From the NCBI RefSeq assembly GCF_009834225.1, contig NZ_CP047176.1, forward strand, positions 2,728,001-2,792,000: 64,000 nucleotides of DNA, written 5' to 3'. Both the position numbers and the translations under genes were made by a program. This document shows, piece after piece, positions 1 through 8,477 of this stretch (position 1 is its first letter; every line of letters begins with the position of its first letter). Below the pieces are notes generated by a model that saw only the letters and a list, made by a program, of their open reading frames with translations, ran no database searches and was not told where the DNA came from. This DNA is from Rathayibacter sp. VKM Ac-2759 (GTDB lineage Bacteria; Actinomycetota; Actinomycetes; Actinomycetales; Microbacteriaceae).

Positions 1-173
1 TCCGCTGGCTGAGCCTCGGCGGGCCGGCGACGATCGAGGAGGAGCCGGAGGCCGTCGCGCACGCGGTCGAGCTCTACTCGGCCCGGTACCGCACGCCGCG
101 CCCCAACCCGCTCCGCGTCGCCATCCGCATCGACGTCGACTTCGCCCTCGCCTCTTCGGGCCTGCGCGCCTGA
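1..173 (+). CDS. C-terminal end of a PPOX-class (F420/FMN-type) oxidoreductase, partial
   Basis: Only the last 56 codons are in the window, in frame from base 3 to a TGA at 171-173. The visible protein has a short beta strand followed by a helix rich in Glu/Ala (EEEPEAVAHAVELYSARYR), then RVAIRIDVDFALASSGL. This is the usual end of the split-barrel pyridoxamine-5'-phosphate-oxidase-like proteins of actinobacteria, which bind FMN or F420; the last strand and SSGL ending fit the F420-type subgroup. The catalytic part lies upstream, so the cofactor cannot be decided here. The next gene starts 2 bases after this stop, suggesting an operon. Confidence 0.5.
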   Translation, partial: RWLSLGGPATIEEEPEAVAHAVELYSARYRTPRPNPLRVAIRIDVDFALASSGLRA

Positions 174-175
174 TC

Positions 176-1063
176 GTGACTCGAAGCGATGCGCTCCGAG
201 CAGCGGGCGGCACGTCATCCTTGCGCACCTACCGCTACGTGCGCCTCGCTCTCCTCGCCTCCGTCGTCTTCCTCTCCGTCGCGGTCGCGCAGCAGATCGT
301 CGCAGGCGTGCCGTTGCGCTCCATCAGCGCGCTCTACTACACGCCGGGCCGCTCGGTCTTCGTCGGAGCCCTCTTCGCTGTGTCCCTCGCTCTCGTGGTG
401 CTGGCAGGGAAGAGCCGCCGACGGTTCCTGCTGCTGCTCGCCGGGATGACGACGCCGGTCATCGCCCTGGTGCCCCCACCGCTACCGAGCGGCGAACTGC
501 GCGCCCTCACCGGGTCGGGGTGCCCCTCCGGCATGGACCGCTGCCCACCCCCCGAGGCGACCGACGCCGCAGCCGTCGGCGTGCTCTCGTATCTCGTGGT
601 CGCCGCGCTGGTGCTGACGGCCTCGATCGTGCTCGCGGCGGCCGAACGCAGGCTGGACCGCGCTCTCGCTGTCCGCACGGTCCTGGCGATCGCCCTGCTC
701 GTCGCGCTCGGTGCGTGGTCGCCCTACCCCTCGTTCGACTACCTCGGACACTACGCCGCGGCCGCGCTGTTCTTCTTCTTCATCGCCGCAGCGGCCGGGG
801 TGCATTCCGCGGCGCTGCCGGAGGAGGGAACGAGAGGGCCCGGATCGGCTCGCTTCCACTCGATCTCGAACGGCGTCCTGTCGGTGCTGATCTCAGGGGT
901 CGACGTCGCGCTGGTCCTCCTGGTGCTCTCGGGTACCGCGGAACGGGTACTCGGTCCTCAATGGCTGCTCATCGGTGAGGCCGCGGGGCTGGGACTGTTC
1001 GCCGCCTTCTGGGTGCTCCAGACGGTCGAGAACTGGAATGAGTCGAACGCAGCGGCACGCTGA
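176..1063 (+). CDS. multi-pass membrane protein of unknown function
   Basis: The protein has 295 residues and starts at a GTG two bases after the preceding stop. It has about eight hydrophobic segments: roughly residues 26-44, 60-77, 83-99, 135-155, 166-182, 190-210, 232-252 and 262-281. Between the first two is the stretch SISALYYTPGRSVFVGAL, which resembles the ALYYTP(A/G)R motif of a widespread actinobacterial family of uncharacterised integral membrane proteins. A loop at about residues 100-130 holds two cysteines, as the family often does. No catalytic motif is visible, and function is unknown. It may share a transcript with the upstream oxidoreductase. Confidence 0.75.
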   Translation: MTRSDALRAAGGTSSLRTYRYVRLALLASVVFLSVAVAQQIVAGVPLRSISALYYTPGRSVFVGALFAVSLALVVLAGKSRRRFLLLLAGMTTPVIALVPPPLPSGELRALTGSGCPSGMDRCPPPEATDAAAVGVLSYLVVAALVLTASIVLAAAERRLDRALAVRTVLAIALLVALGAWSPYPSFDYLGHYAAAALFFFFIAAAAGVHSAALPEEGTRGPGSARFHSISNGVLSVLISGVDVALVLLVLSGTAERVLGPQWLLIGEAAGLGLFAAFWVLQTVENWNESNAAAR

Positions 1064-1346
1064 GACGCGGTCCTCGCACTCGTCGCCCTACCCTTCCTCC
1101 CCCCTACGCGGTCTCCAGACCCTCGAGAACGCGGACACCGGACGCCTCCCTTCGCTGCCCCCCGAATGCGGCGCAATATCTCGCACGGCAGGGTGAGCTG
1201 TCAACCTCCGTTACCCCGCGGAAACGCGGATCTACGGTCGGAACCGACGACGACGCTCACCCCACACCCCTACGGACGGACCCCCTCCGCCCGCTCTGCA
1301 GCGACGTCTCAGCGCGATCCCATCCCTCGACGAAGAAGGAAGTCAC

Positions 1347-2183
1347 ATGATCGACAGCACTGCGATCGACAGCATCATCGGTTCCCCCGTCCACGGCTCC
1401 GACGGAGACAAGATCGGCTCGGTCGAGCAGGTCTACGTCGCCGACGAGACCGGCACCCCCGTGTGGGCCACGGTCCGCACCGGACTGTTCGGCACCTCGG
1501 AGTCGTTCGTCCCGCTCGAGGGCGCGTCGTTCGACGACGGCCGCCTGAGCGTCGCCTACGACAAGTCCTTCGTGAAGGACGCGCCCCGCATCGACGCCGA
1601 CGGCGCCCTCAACGCCGACGAGGAGGCGGACCTCTACCGCTACTACAACCTCACCGGTGCGGCCTCGGCCTCCGAGACCGAGAACGTCGACAGCGCGGCC
1701 GGCTTCGGCGGCGCCGACGCCGACCTCGACGCCGCGCGAACGACCGGCATCGACACGAACGTCGGCCACGACACCTCCGGACCCACGACCGACGACGCGA
1801 TGACGCGCTCCGAGGAGCAGCTGCACGTCGGCACCGAGCAGGTGGAGGCCGGCCGCGCGCGCCTCCGCAAGCACGTGGTCACCGAGCAGCAGACCGTCAC
1901 CGTCCCCGTCAGCCACGACGAGGTCCGTGTCGTCCGCGAGCCGATCACCGACGCCACCGTCGACTCGGCCACCGCCGGGCCGGAGCTGAGCGAGGAGGAG
2001 CACGAGGTCGTCCTCACCGAGGACCGCGTCGTCGCCGCCAAGGAGACCGTGCCCGTCGAGCGCGTCTCGCTCGGCACCGAGACGGTCACCGAGAACCGCC
2101 AGGTGACCGAGGACGTCAGCCACGAGGAGATCGAGCTCGACGACGACGGCGTGACCCCGCGCCGCTCGACCGACGGTCACTGA
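1347..2183 (+). CDS. PRC-barrel and DUF2382 domain protein
   Basis: The 278-residue soluble acidic protein has two recognisable parts. Residues 1-100 form a PRC-barrel-like domain (GSPVHGSDGDKIGSVEQVYV at the start), a fold that binds RNA or photosystem or stress partners in other proteins. Residues about 155-270 are a DUF2382 domain, with the pattern EEQLHVGTEQ, HVVTEQQTVTVPVSHDEV and DRVVAAKETVPVERV. A GA/S-rich linker joins them. The ATG follows GAAGGA. The next two genes downstream encode a BrkB membrane protein and a second DUF2382 protein, so these probably act together at the envelope or in stress. DUF2382 function is unknown. Confidence 0.85.
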   Translation: MIDSTAIDSIIGSPVHGSDGDKIGSVEQVYVADETGTPVWATVRTGLFGTSESFVPLEGASFDDGRLSVAYDKSFVKDAPRIDADGALNADEEADLYRYYNLTGAASASETENVDSAAGFGGADADLDAARTTGIDTNVGHDTSGPTTDDAMTRSEEQLHVGTEQVEAGRARLRKHVVTEQQTVTVPVSHDEVRVVREPITDATVDSATAGPELSEEEHEVVLTEDRVVAAKETVPVERVSLGTETVTENRQVTEDVSHEEIELDDDGVTPRRSTDGH

Positions 2184-2298
2184 CGACCCCGCAGTACACC
2201 ACGCCGCAGCGGCGGGGGCGATGAGCGCCTCCGCCGCTTCGGCGTCCAGCACGTCCCGGCCGCGGAGCACCCCGCCGGGAGGACCACCGAGGAGAACC

Positions 2299-3354
2299 GT
2301 GTCCCAGACCAGCACCGAGCGCGAGCAGACCGCCCCCGACCCGGACGACGCGCGCAAGCCCGACGGACCGACGGAGGTCACCGCGCGCTCCTGGGGCTAC
2401 GTCCTCAAGAAGACGCTGCGCGAGTTCGGCGCCGACCAGTGCACCGACCTCGCCGCTGCCCTCACCTACTACGCGGTCCTCGCCCTGTTCCCGGGGCTCC
2501 TCGCGATCGTCTCGATCCTCGGGCTCTTCGGCCAGGCCGAGTCGACCACGAGCACGGTACTCGAGCTGGCGGGCGGCTTCGTCTCGCCCGATGTGCTCGA
2601 CACGATCCGCGGCCCGCTGCAGGAGCTGACCGCCTCGAACGCCGCGGGCGTCGCCTTCGTCGTCGGTCTGCTCGGCGCGCTCTGGTCGGCCTCCGGGTAC
2701 GTCGGCGCCTTCGGCCGCGCGATGAACCGCGTCTACGGGATCGACGAGGGCCGCCCGGTCTGGAAGCTGCGCCCGACGATGCTCGGCATCACCCTGGTGA
2801 CCGTCGCGCTGCTCGTCGTCGCCGGCCTGATCCTCGTCCTCAGCGGACCGATCGCCGAGACGATCGGCGACGCCATCGGCCTCGGCCAGGTCGCCCTCAC
2901 GGTCTGGAGCATCGCCAAGTGGCCGGTGCTGATCGTGATCATGGTGGTCATCGTCGCCGTGCTCTTCCACTGGTCGCCGAACGTGAAGCAGCCGAAGTTC
3001 CGCTGGACGAGCCTGGGGTCGGTCCTCGCCCTCGTCGTCTGGGCCCTCGCCTCGGCCGGCTTCGCCTTCTACGTCGCCAACTTCAGCAACTACAACAAGA
3101 CCTACGGCGCGCTGGGCGGCGTGATCGTCTTCCTCCTCTGGCTCTGGATCACCAACCTCGCGCTCCTGTTCGGCGCCGAGTTCGACGCCGAGCTCGAGCG
3201 CGGGCGCCAGCTGCAGGCGGGCATCGAAGCGGAGGAGGTCCTCCAGCTCCCGCCGCGCGACACCCGCCTCAGCGAGAAGAAGGCGAAGAAGCACGCGGAG
3301 GACGTCGCCGACGGCCGCGAGCTGCGCGAGAGCGCCGGGAAGCCCTCGACGTGA
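2299..3354 (+). CDS. YihY/BrkB family inner-membrane protein
   Basis: The YihY/BrkB family has six transmembrane segments and unknown biochemical role (once mistaken for RNase BN). Here the conserved start FGADQCTDLAAALTYYAVLALFP is followed by segments near residues 50-70, 110-130, 155-180, 185-210, 220-240 and 250-275, and a hydrophilic, Lys/Glu-rich tail. I chose the GTG at 2299 because GAGGAG lies 5 bases upstream. An in-frame ATG at 2221 would add a Ser/Pro/Arg-rich 26-residue leader unlike the family. The stop overlaps the GTG of the following DUF2382 gene (GTGA), which indicates translational coupling. Confidence 0.88.
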   Translation: MSQTSTEREQTAPDPDDARKPDGPTEVTARSWGYVLKKTLREFGADQCTDLAAALTYYAVLALFPGLLAIVSILGLFGQAESTTSTVLELAGGFVSPDVLDTIRGPLQELTASNAAGVAFVVGLLGALWSASGYVGAFGRAMNRVYGIDEGRPVWKLRPTMLGITLVTVALLVVAGLILVLSGPIAETIGDAIGLGQVALTVWSIAKWPVLIVIMVVIVAVLFHWSPNVKQPKFRWTSLGSVLALVVWALASAGFAFYVANFSNYNKTYGALGGVIVFLLWLWITNLALLFGAEFDAELERGRQLQAGIEAEEVLQLPPRDTRLSEKKAKKHAEDVADGRELRESAGKPST

Positions 3355-3731
3355 GCGACCCCGTCTCGGTGATCCGCTCGGAGGAGCGGCTCGAGGTCAC
3401 GACGGTCCGCACCGCGACCGAGCGCGTGCGCATCCGCCGAGTGATCGTGACGGAGGAGCGCACGGTGACCGTCCCCCTCCGCCGCGAGGAGCTGGTCATC
3501 GAGCGCGAGCCCCTCGACGGAGCGGTCGGCGACTCCCCCGCCACCGACCCGATCACGCTGATCCTGCACGCGGAGGAGCCCGTCATCACCACACGCGTCG
3601 TCCCGGTCGAGCGCGTCAGCGTGATCGTCGACCGCATCACCGCGATGCGGACGGTGACCGACTCGGTGCGCAAGGAGCGCGTCGACGTGCAACGCTCGGT
3701 GTCCGCCCTGCTCGACGAGAACGCGGAGTAG
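3351..3731 (+). CDS. short DUF2382 domain protein
   Basis: This 126-residue protein starts at a GTG overlapping the TGA of the BrkB gene. It is almost entirely one DUF2382 domain: EERLEVTTVRTATERVRIRR, VIVTEERTVTVPLRREEL, EPVITTRVVPVERVSV, then a charged C-terminal helix. It resembles the C-terminal half of the PRC-barrel/DUF2382 protein at 1347-2183, so the cluster holds two paralogous domains around one membrane protein. It is strongly charged, without signal peptide or membrane segment. Its role is unknown; partnership with BrkB is inferred from coupling only. Confidence 0.78.
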   Translation: MSDPVSVIRSEERLEVTTVRTATERVRIRRVIVTEERTVTVPLRREELVIEREPLDGAVGDSPATDPITLILHAEEPVITTRVVPVERVSVIVDRITAMRTVTDSVRKERVDVQRSVSALLDENAE

Positions 3732-3795
3732 GTTGGCCGGACGGGCGCCGCATCGCCACGACATCCGACGTGCACCAGCGAACGAGAGGCCGGCC

Positions 3796-4284
3796 ATGCA
3801 GATCGACGACGAGCAGCAGCTGAAGCAGAGACTGGGCATCGACTCGTGGAGGAACGTCTCGAGGGACTCGTTCATCGACTTCGCGACGGTGCTGCCGAGC
3901 GTGAGCGAGGAGCTCGGCCGGAGGATCCTCGAGCAGTTCCCCGACTTCAAGGCCCTCGTCCTCGATTCGCTCGTCGGCCTCCGCGATCAGGCGGCGGAGG
4001 GCACGAAGGCGAACTGGCGGAGCCAGAAGAAGGTCCACAGGGCCTTCGCCGAGTACCGCGAGATGCTCACCCGTGAACTGGACCGCGAGGACCTCACCTC
4101 CGAGGACCGCTTCGCCGTCATGCGCCTGTTCTCGATGGCCGTCAACGACGAGGCGCTCAAGGACACCGAGCACAAGGAGTTCGTGCTCCGGGCTCTGGGC
4201 ATGGTCGCCACCGTCGGGATCGTCGCGGTGACGGCGGGAGCCGCCGTGCTCAGCGGCCGGGGCGGCATCGGCGGGCGCTCCTGA
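3796..4284 (+). CDS. uncharacterised protein with a C-terminal membrane anchor
   Basis: The 162-residue protein starts at an ATG preceded by GAGAGG. Residues 1-130 are a highly charged, helical soluble region. Residues about 135-155 (VATVGIVAVTAGAAVLSG) form one hydrophobic segment near the C-terminus, so the protein is probably tail-anchored with its bulk in the cytoplasm. I recognise no family. It ends 51 bases before a strong bidirectional terminator that it shares with the convergent tRNA-Ala gene. Confidence 0.65.
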   Translation: MQIDDEQQLKQRLGIDSWRNVSRDSFIDFATVLPSVSEELGRRILEQFPDFKALVLDSLVGLRDQAAEGTKANWRSQKKVHRAFAEYREMLTRELDREDLTSEDRFAVMRLFSMAVNDEALKDTEHKEFVLRALGMVATVGIVAVTAGAAVLSGRGGIGGRS

Positions 4285-4335
4285 ACGGCGGCGTCCGCCC
4301 GCCACCGGCGGCTCCGACCCTGAGCATCCGGGAAC

Positions 4336-4369
4336 GCAGAAGGCCCGCTCTCACGAGCGGGCCTTCTGC
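4336..4369. terminator. bidirectional hairpin terminator
   Basis: A perfect 15-bp inverted repeat (GCAGAAGGCCCGCTC / GAGCGGGCCTTCTGC) with a TCAC loop lies between the convergent gene at 3796 and tRNA-Ala. It has no clear T-run on either side, as is common in high-GC actinobacteria. Confidence 0.8.
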
Positions 4370-4374
4370 GGTAG

Positions 4375-4450
4375 TGGTGGATCCGAGGGGATTCGAACCC
4401 CTGACCTCTTCATTGCGAACGAAGCGCGCTACCAACTGCGCCACGGACCC
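4375..4450 (-). tRNA. tRNA-Ala (anticodon CGC)
   Basis: On the minus strand the sequence folds as a cloverleaf. The acceptor stem GGGTCCG pairs with CGGATCC, and the D-arm is GCGCAGTTGGTAGCGC. The anticodon stem CTTCG/TGAAG encloses the loop TTCGCAA (anticodon CGC, reading GCG Ala codons). The T-arm is AGGGG TTCGAAT CCCCT, with discriminator A. A 3' CCA is encoded at 4375-4377. Confidence 0.95.
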
Positions 4451-4525
4451 GTGCCCTTCGAGCCGTCACCGGCCCGAACAACTCGTCAACACTAGCACGC
4501 GACGAGACGGGGAGCAGACGCCGCG

Positions 4526-5485
4526 TCAGGCTCCGCGACGGCGCTGCAGCGCCTGGTCGAGGTCGATGGCGTCGACGCCCTCGACGACGCCCATCGCGGC
4601 GAAGCGCGACGACGGGCGCGGAGCCTCGGGGGCCGGCGCCGCGGCGCGGGGGGCGCGGATCGGGGCGACCTCGGGGGCGGCGGCCGCGGCCCGCTGGGCG
4701 AGCTCCGCCTCCGCCGCTGCGGCGCGCAGGCGCTCGACGGCGTCGATGGAGGCCATCGCGCTGGCGGCGACGGTCCCGCGGGAGAGGTACAGGGGCTTCG
4801 GGAGCGGCTGCGGGGTCCAGCGGGCCTCGGCGGTGACGGGCGCCTCCTCCTCGGCCTCGGACTCCTCGGCGAGCTCCGCCTCGAACACCTCGGCGCGACG
4901 GCGGGCGATCTCGCCCGTGTCGGTGGCGACCGCAGCAGGCGCGGCCTGGCGGCGCCGGCCCGGCGCGAGCAGGATGAGCGTCCCGAGACCGGCCGCGAGC
5001 AGGAGCGCCCCGACCAGGGGGACCGCGCCGGTGCCGCCGAACGGCAGCATCACGAGCCCCACGAGTGCCGCGACGAAGCCCACGAGCACCGTCAGCGCCG
5101 CGCCCTGACGCCAGCGCAGCGCGCTCGGGCCCGTCTGCGTGCTCCGCCTCGTGCTCGCGGCCGCCCGCCGCAGCGCCTCGCGCGCCGCCTTCTCCGCCTG
5201 TGCCAGCTCCATCGCCTGTGCCTTCTCTTCGGCTCGTCGTCGTGTCTCGGTCACCCGGAGCCTGCGCTGCTGCAGCGCGACCTCTCGGGCCGTCGCCTCC
5301 GCACGCACGTGCTCGGGCACCTCCGCGGTCTCGGCGAGGATGCGCAGCGTCTGCTGCAGCCTCACCGCGTTGCGCTCGGTCGCGTTGTACGACCGGCGGC
5401 GCATCCACGTGGGGATCAGGTAGGCGACCCACAGAACGGCGGCGAGCGCCCAGACGACGCCCCCACCCAGCCAGTCGCTACTCAT
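4526..5485 (-). CDS. membrane protein with coiled-coil region (called large exoprotein in relatives)
   Basis: The 319-residue protein starts with a membrane segment (GGGVVWALAAVLWVAYLIPTW, residues 7-27). A long, charged, probably coiled-coil region follows at residues 30-120 (ERNAVRLQQTLRILAE, then Arg/Glu/Ala heptads). Next come two hydrophobic segments at about 130-150 and 155-175, then an Ala/Glu/Pro-rich tail ending in DLDQALQRRRG. It is conserved in Microbacteriaceae beside the GNAT–galU genes and usually carries only a vague name. There is no enzymatic motif. The gene following on the same strand is the tRNA. Confidence 0.65.
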   Translation of the reverse strand: MSSDWLGGGVVWALAAVLWVAYLIPTWMRRRSYNATERNAVRLQQTLRILAETAEVPEHVRAEATAREVALQQRRLRVTETRRRAEEKAQAMELAQAEKAAREALRRAAASTRRSTQTGPSALRWRQGAALTVLVGFVAALVGLVMLPFGGTGAVPLVGALLLAAGLGTLILLAPGRRRQAAPAAVATDTGEIARRRAEVFEAELAEESEAEEEAPVTAEARWTPQPLPKPLYLSRGTVAASAMASIDAVERLRAAAAEAELAQRAAAAAPEVAPIRAPRAAAPAPEAPRPSSRFAAMGVVEGVDAIDLDQALQRRRGA

Positions 5486-5524
5486 GGAGCCAACGCTAGG
5501 AGTACGCGGAGCTCCCGTCCGTGA

Positions 5525-6250
5525 TTACGGGTAGGTGTGTCCGTGCGGATCGCGGATCAATCGGGCCCCCGAGGAGGGGAGGCCCGCGCCGTCGGGCGGG
5601 CCGGAGAGCCCGGAGCGGCGCGAGGCGCGGAGGTCGGCGTCGCTCGGCACGCCCACCTCGGCCGGCACCTGGCCGTCGAGGTAGCGGCGGAGGACCCCGC
5701 GGGGCACCTCCTCCGCCACGAGGGCGAAGCAGAAGTGATCGCGCCAGTCGCCGTTGATGTGGATGAACCGCCGGCGCAGACCCTCGTAGCGGAAGCCGAG
5801 CTTCTCGACCACGCGCAGGCTCGGCCGGTTCTCGGGGCGGATGCAGATCTCGATGCGGTGCAGACCGAGGTCGAAGAACGCGTGATCGGTCGCCAGTGCC
5901 ACCGCGACGGGGGTGATGCCGCGACCGGCGAACCGCTCCGAGACCCAATAGCCGATGGAGCCGGAGGAGAGGGACCCGTAGCCGATGTTCGACACGTTGA
6001 GCTGGCCGGCGAGCTCGCCGTCCCAGTCGATGAGGAAGGGGGCTCCCCCGCCCGCCCGGGCGTTCTGCTGCAGCGCCCGGATGCTCGCTCGCACGTCGAA
6101 GGCCGCTCCGCCGCGGGGGTCGGACGCCTCCCACTGCCGGAGCCACGCGCGATTCGCGATGAGCTCCCGCTCGAGCGGACGGGCGTCCCTGACCCTGATG
6201 GGGCGGATGGTGACACGACCCTCGGAGAGCGTCGGTATCGGCAGTGGCAT
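5525..6250 (-). CDS. GNAT family N-acetyltransferase (RimJ/RimL type)
   Basis: The 241-residue protein has the order of the RimJ/RimL GNAT group. VTIRPIRVRDARPLERELI is the first strand and helix; GELAGQLNVSNIGYGSLSSG is the central strand pair; RGITPVAVALATDHAF resembles the acetyl-CoA pyrophosphate loop; LHRIEICIRPENRPSLRVVEKLGFRYEG is the classic motif B. It should move an acetyl group from acetyl-CoA to a protein N-terminus or small amine. About 40 residues after the domain are of low complexity. It lies 39 bases upstream of the coiled-coil membrane protein gene on the same strand. The substrate is unknown. Confidence 0.88.
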   Translation of the reverse strand: MPLPIPTLSEGRVTIRPIRVRDARPLERELIANRAWLRQWEASDPRGGAAFDVRASIRALQQNARAGGGAPFLIDWDGELAGQLNVSNIGYGSLSSGSIGYWVSERFAGRGITPVAVALATDHAFFDLGLHRIEICIRPENRPSLRVVEKLGFRYEGLRRRFIHINGDWRDHFCFALVAEEVPRGVLRRYLDGQVPAEVGVPSDADLRASRRSGLSGPPDGAGLPSSGARLIRDPHGHTYP

Positions 6251-6330
6251 GAGCCGACCCTACTGCGCCGCCGCGGCCCGAGAAGGGGACTGGACTCGCG
6301 GGCGTTCCAGAGGGTCGTGGACGACGACGA

Positions 6331-6370
6331 ACGGCCGGGATCCCGCCTCTCGGCAGCGGATCCCGGCCGT
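6331..6370 (-). terminator. hairpin terminator after galU
   Basis: A 13-bp perfect stem (ACGGCCGGGATCC / GGATCCCGGCCGT) with a 14-base loop lies 21 bases past the galU stop, between galU and the GNAT gene on the same strand. It has no U-run. Confidence 0.65.
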
Positions 6371-6390
6371 CCGGTCGCGTCTTGACGAGG

Positions 6391-7281
6391 TCAGAGGGTG
6401 GCGGCGAACTCCTTCAGCCACGGCTTGAGGTCGACGCCGAGGTCCTCGCGGTCGGAGGCGAGCTGCACGATCGCCTTGATGTAGTCGAGCTTGTCGCCGG
6501 TGTCGTAGCGACGGCCGCGGAACACGACGCCGTAGACGCCGCCGAACTCGGCCGGGTCCTGCGCCATGCGCTCGAGCGCGTCGGTCAGCTGGATCTCGCC
6601 GCCCTTGCCGGGCTGCGTCTCCTCGAGGACGCCGAAGACGTCGGGCTTGAGGACGTAGCGGCCGATGATGGCGAGATTCGACGGAGCATCCTCCTTCGAA
6701 GGCTTCTCGACGAGGCCGGTGATGCGCACCACGTCGTCCTCGTCGGTCGCCACGACAGCGGCGCAGCCGTAGAGGTGGATCTGGTCGGGGTCGACCTCGA
6801 GCAGGGCGACGACCGTGGTGTCGCGCTGCTCGGCGACCTCGATCATGCGGGTCAGGAGGGGGTCGCGGGCGTCGATCAGGTCGTCACCGAGGAGCACGGC
6901 GAACGGCTCGTCGCCGACGTGGCGCTGCGCCCGCGAGACCGCGTGGCCGAGGCCCTTCGGCTCGCCCTGGCGGACGAAGTGCACATCCGCCAGATCGCTG
7001 GCGTACTGCACGTGCGCGAGCTTGGCGTCGTCCAGCTTCTTGGCGAGGTTGTGCTCGAGCTCGGGGACCGAGTCGAAGTGGTTGGCGAGTGCGTTCTTGT
7101 TGCGGCCGATGATCACGAGGACGTCCTCGAGGCCGGCGTTCGCCGCCTCCTCGACCACGTACTGGATCGCGGGCTTGTCGACGACCGGCAGCATCTCCTT
7201 CGGGATGGCCTTGGTCGCCGGCAGGAACCGGGTGCCGAGACCGGCGGCGGGGATGACGGCTTTGCGGATTCGAGTGCCCAT
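6391..7281 (-). CDS. galU: UTP--glucose-1-phosphate uridylyltransferase
   Basis: GalU makes UDP-glucose from UTP and glucose-1-phosphate for cell-wall polymers, glycolipids and exopolysaccharide. The 296-residue length is typical. The N-terminal signature AVIPAAGLGTRFLPATKAIPKEMLP (residues 8-32) contains the nucleotide-binding loop and active-site Lys. DKPAIQYVVEEA, the region around LLGDDLID and GLVEKP are further family blocks. The ATG at 7281 begins MGTRIRKAV. It is a single gene with a terminator behind it, divergent from the cyclo-ligase gene 148 bases away. Confidence 0.97.
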   Translation of the reverse strand: MGTRIRKAVIPAAGLGTRFLPATKAIPKEMLPVVDKPAIQYVVEEAANAGLEDVLVIIGRNKNALANHFDSVPELEHNLAKKLDDAKLAHVQYASDLADVHFVRQGEPKGLGHAVSRAQRHVGDEPFAVLLGDDLIDARDPLLTRMIEVAEQRDTTVVALLEVDPDQIHLYGCAAVVATDEDDVVRITGLVEKPSKEDAPSNLAIIGRYVLKPDVFGVLEETQPGKGGEIQLTDALERMAQDPAEFGGVYGVVFRGRRYDTGDKLDYIKAIVQLASDREDLGVDLKPWLKEFAATL

Positions 7282-7428
7282 GGGGCGTCATCGTAGCGGA
7301 GGCGGTGGTCGAGGATGTTTCCACTGTCCGGTCGCCGTCGGGGGTCCGCGTACCCCCTTTCTCCGGGTCACGGACCCCCGGGGCGGGCGCACGACAGGCG
7401 CCGCGGAGCCCCGATCTAGACTGAGCGC

Positions 7429-8013
7429 ATGCCCGCCGACATCACGCACGAGAAGCGCGCGCTCCGTGCCGAGCTGCGCGAGCGCCGACGGACGCAGACC
7501 GCGACCGCCCGCGAGCACGCAGCGGCCCGCCTCACCGAGCATCTGATCGAGCTGGCCACCCGCACCGGCGCCACCTCGATCGCCTGCTACCTCTCGGCCC
7601 CCGACGAGCCGAGCACCCGGCCGTTCCTGGGCTGGGCGGAGGGCCACGGCATCCGAGTGCTGTTCCCCATCTCCCGCCAGGACGGACTCCTCGACTGGGC
7701 GGTCGGCGACGGCCACACCGAGACGCAGGGCCTCTTCGGCATGCCGGAGCCGGTCGGCAAGCTGCTCGGCCCGATCGCCATCAACGACGTCGACCTGATC
7801 ATCGTCCCGGCCGCCACGGTCGACCGCCAGGGCATGCGGATGGGCTGGGGTCGCGGCTACTTCGACAAGACGCTCGGCTCGATGGAGAAGTGCCCGCCGG
7901 TCTACGCGGTCGTCTTCGACAGCGAGTTCGTCGACCACGTGCCGAGCGAAGTGCACGACCAGGCCGTCGACGGAGTCGTGACCCCCTCCGGCATCGTCGA
8001 CCTGCGCCGCTAG
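7429..8013 (+). CDS. 5-formyltetrahydrofolate cyclo-ligase
   Basis: This enzyme uses ATP to turn 5-formyl-THF (folinic acid) into 5,10-methenyl-THF, returning a dead-end folate to one-carbon metabolism. The 194-residue cytosolic protein has the N-terminal basic helix (KRALRAELRERRRT) that contacts ATP. It also has the hallmark GMRMGWGRGYFDKTL (about residues 135-149) for nucleotide and Mg binding. FDSEFVDHVPSEVHDQAVD closes the active site. The gene starts a probable transcript with the FmdB and MscL genes, an order frequent in actinobacteria. Confidence 0.95.
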   Translation: MPADITHEKRALRAELRERRRTQTATAREHAAARLTEHLIELATRTGATSIACYLSAPDEPSTRPFLGWAEGHGIRVLFPISRQDGLLDWAVGDGHTETQGLFGMPEPVGKLLGPIAINDVDLIIVPAATVDRQGMRMGWGRGYFDKTLGSMEKCPPVYAVVFDSEFVDHVPSEVHDQAVDGVVTPSGIVDLRR

Positions 8014-8055
8014 ACCTCCCTCTTCCCCTGATCCGCCCTCCCGAGGAGCCCCCCT

Positions 8056-8430
8056 GTGCCCACCTACTCCTACCGCTGCACCCAGTGCGGCAACGCCTTC
8101 GACATCCAGCAGAAGTTCACCGACGACACGCTCACCGAGTGCCCGAGCTGCCAGGGGGCGCTCCGCAAGGTGTTCAGCGCCGTCGGCGTGACCTTCAACG
8201 GCTCGGGCTTCTACCGCACGGACTCGCGCTCGTCGGAGTCGAAGCCGAGCGAGAAGTCGTCGGGCGAGAAGTCGTCGTCGGGCGAGAAGTCCGGAGGCGC
8301 CGCCGCGCCGGCCTCGACCGCCGCGGCGTCCAGCGGGTCGGGTTCGTCGTCCTCTTCTTCGTCGTCGTCCTCGTCCTCGTCCTCGTCCTCGGGGTCCTCG
8401 AGCTCGGGATCCTCCTCCTCCGGGAGCTGA
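8056..8430 (+). CDS. FmdB family zinc-ribbon protein with Ser/Gly tail
   Basis: The 124-residue protein starts at a GTG preceded by GAGGAG. Residues 1-57 are the FmdB-type zinc ribbon: PTYSYRCTQCGNAFDIQQKF provides the first CxxC and ECPSCQGALRKVF the second. The remaining half is an unstructured tail with KSSGEK repeats and a run of serines and glycines ending at residue 124. FmdB proteins are putative regulators or chaperones with no firm function. The gene sits 42 bases after the cyclo-ligase gene and 47 bases before mscL. Confidence 0.92.
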   Translation: MPTYSYRCTQCGNAFDIQQKFTDDTLTECPSCQGALRKVFSAVGVTFNGSGFYRTDSRSSESKPSEKSSGEKSSSGEKSGGAAAPASTAAASSGSGSSSSSSSSSSSSSSSSGSSSSGSSSSGS

Positions 8431-8477
8431 CCCGACCCCGACCACCACCTCCGCCCGCCGGCAGAACGGAACAGACC

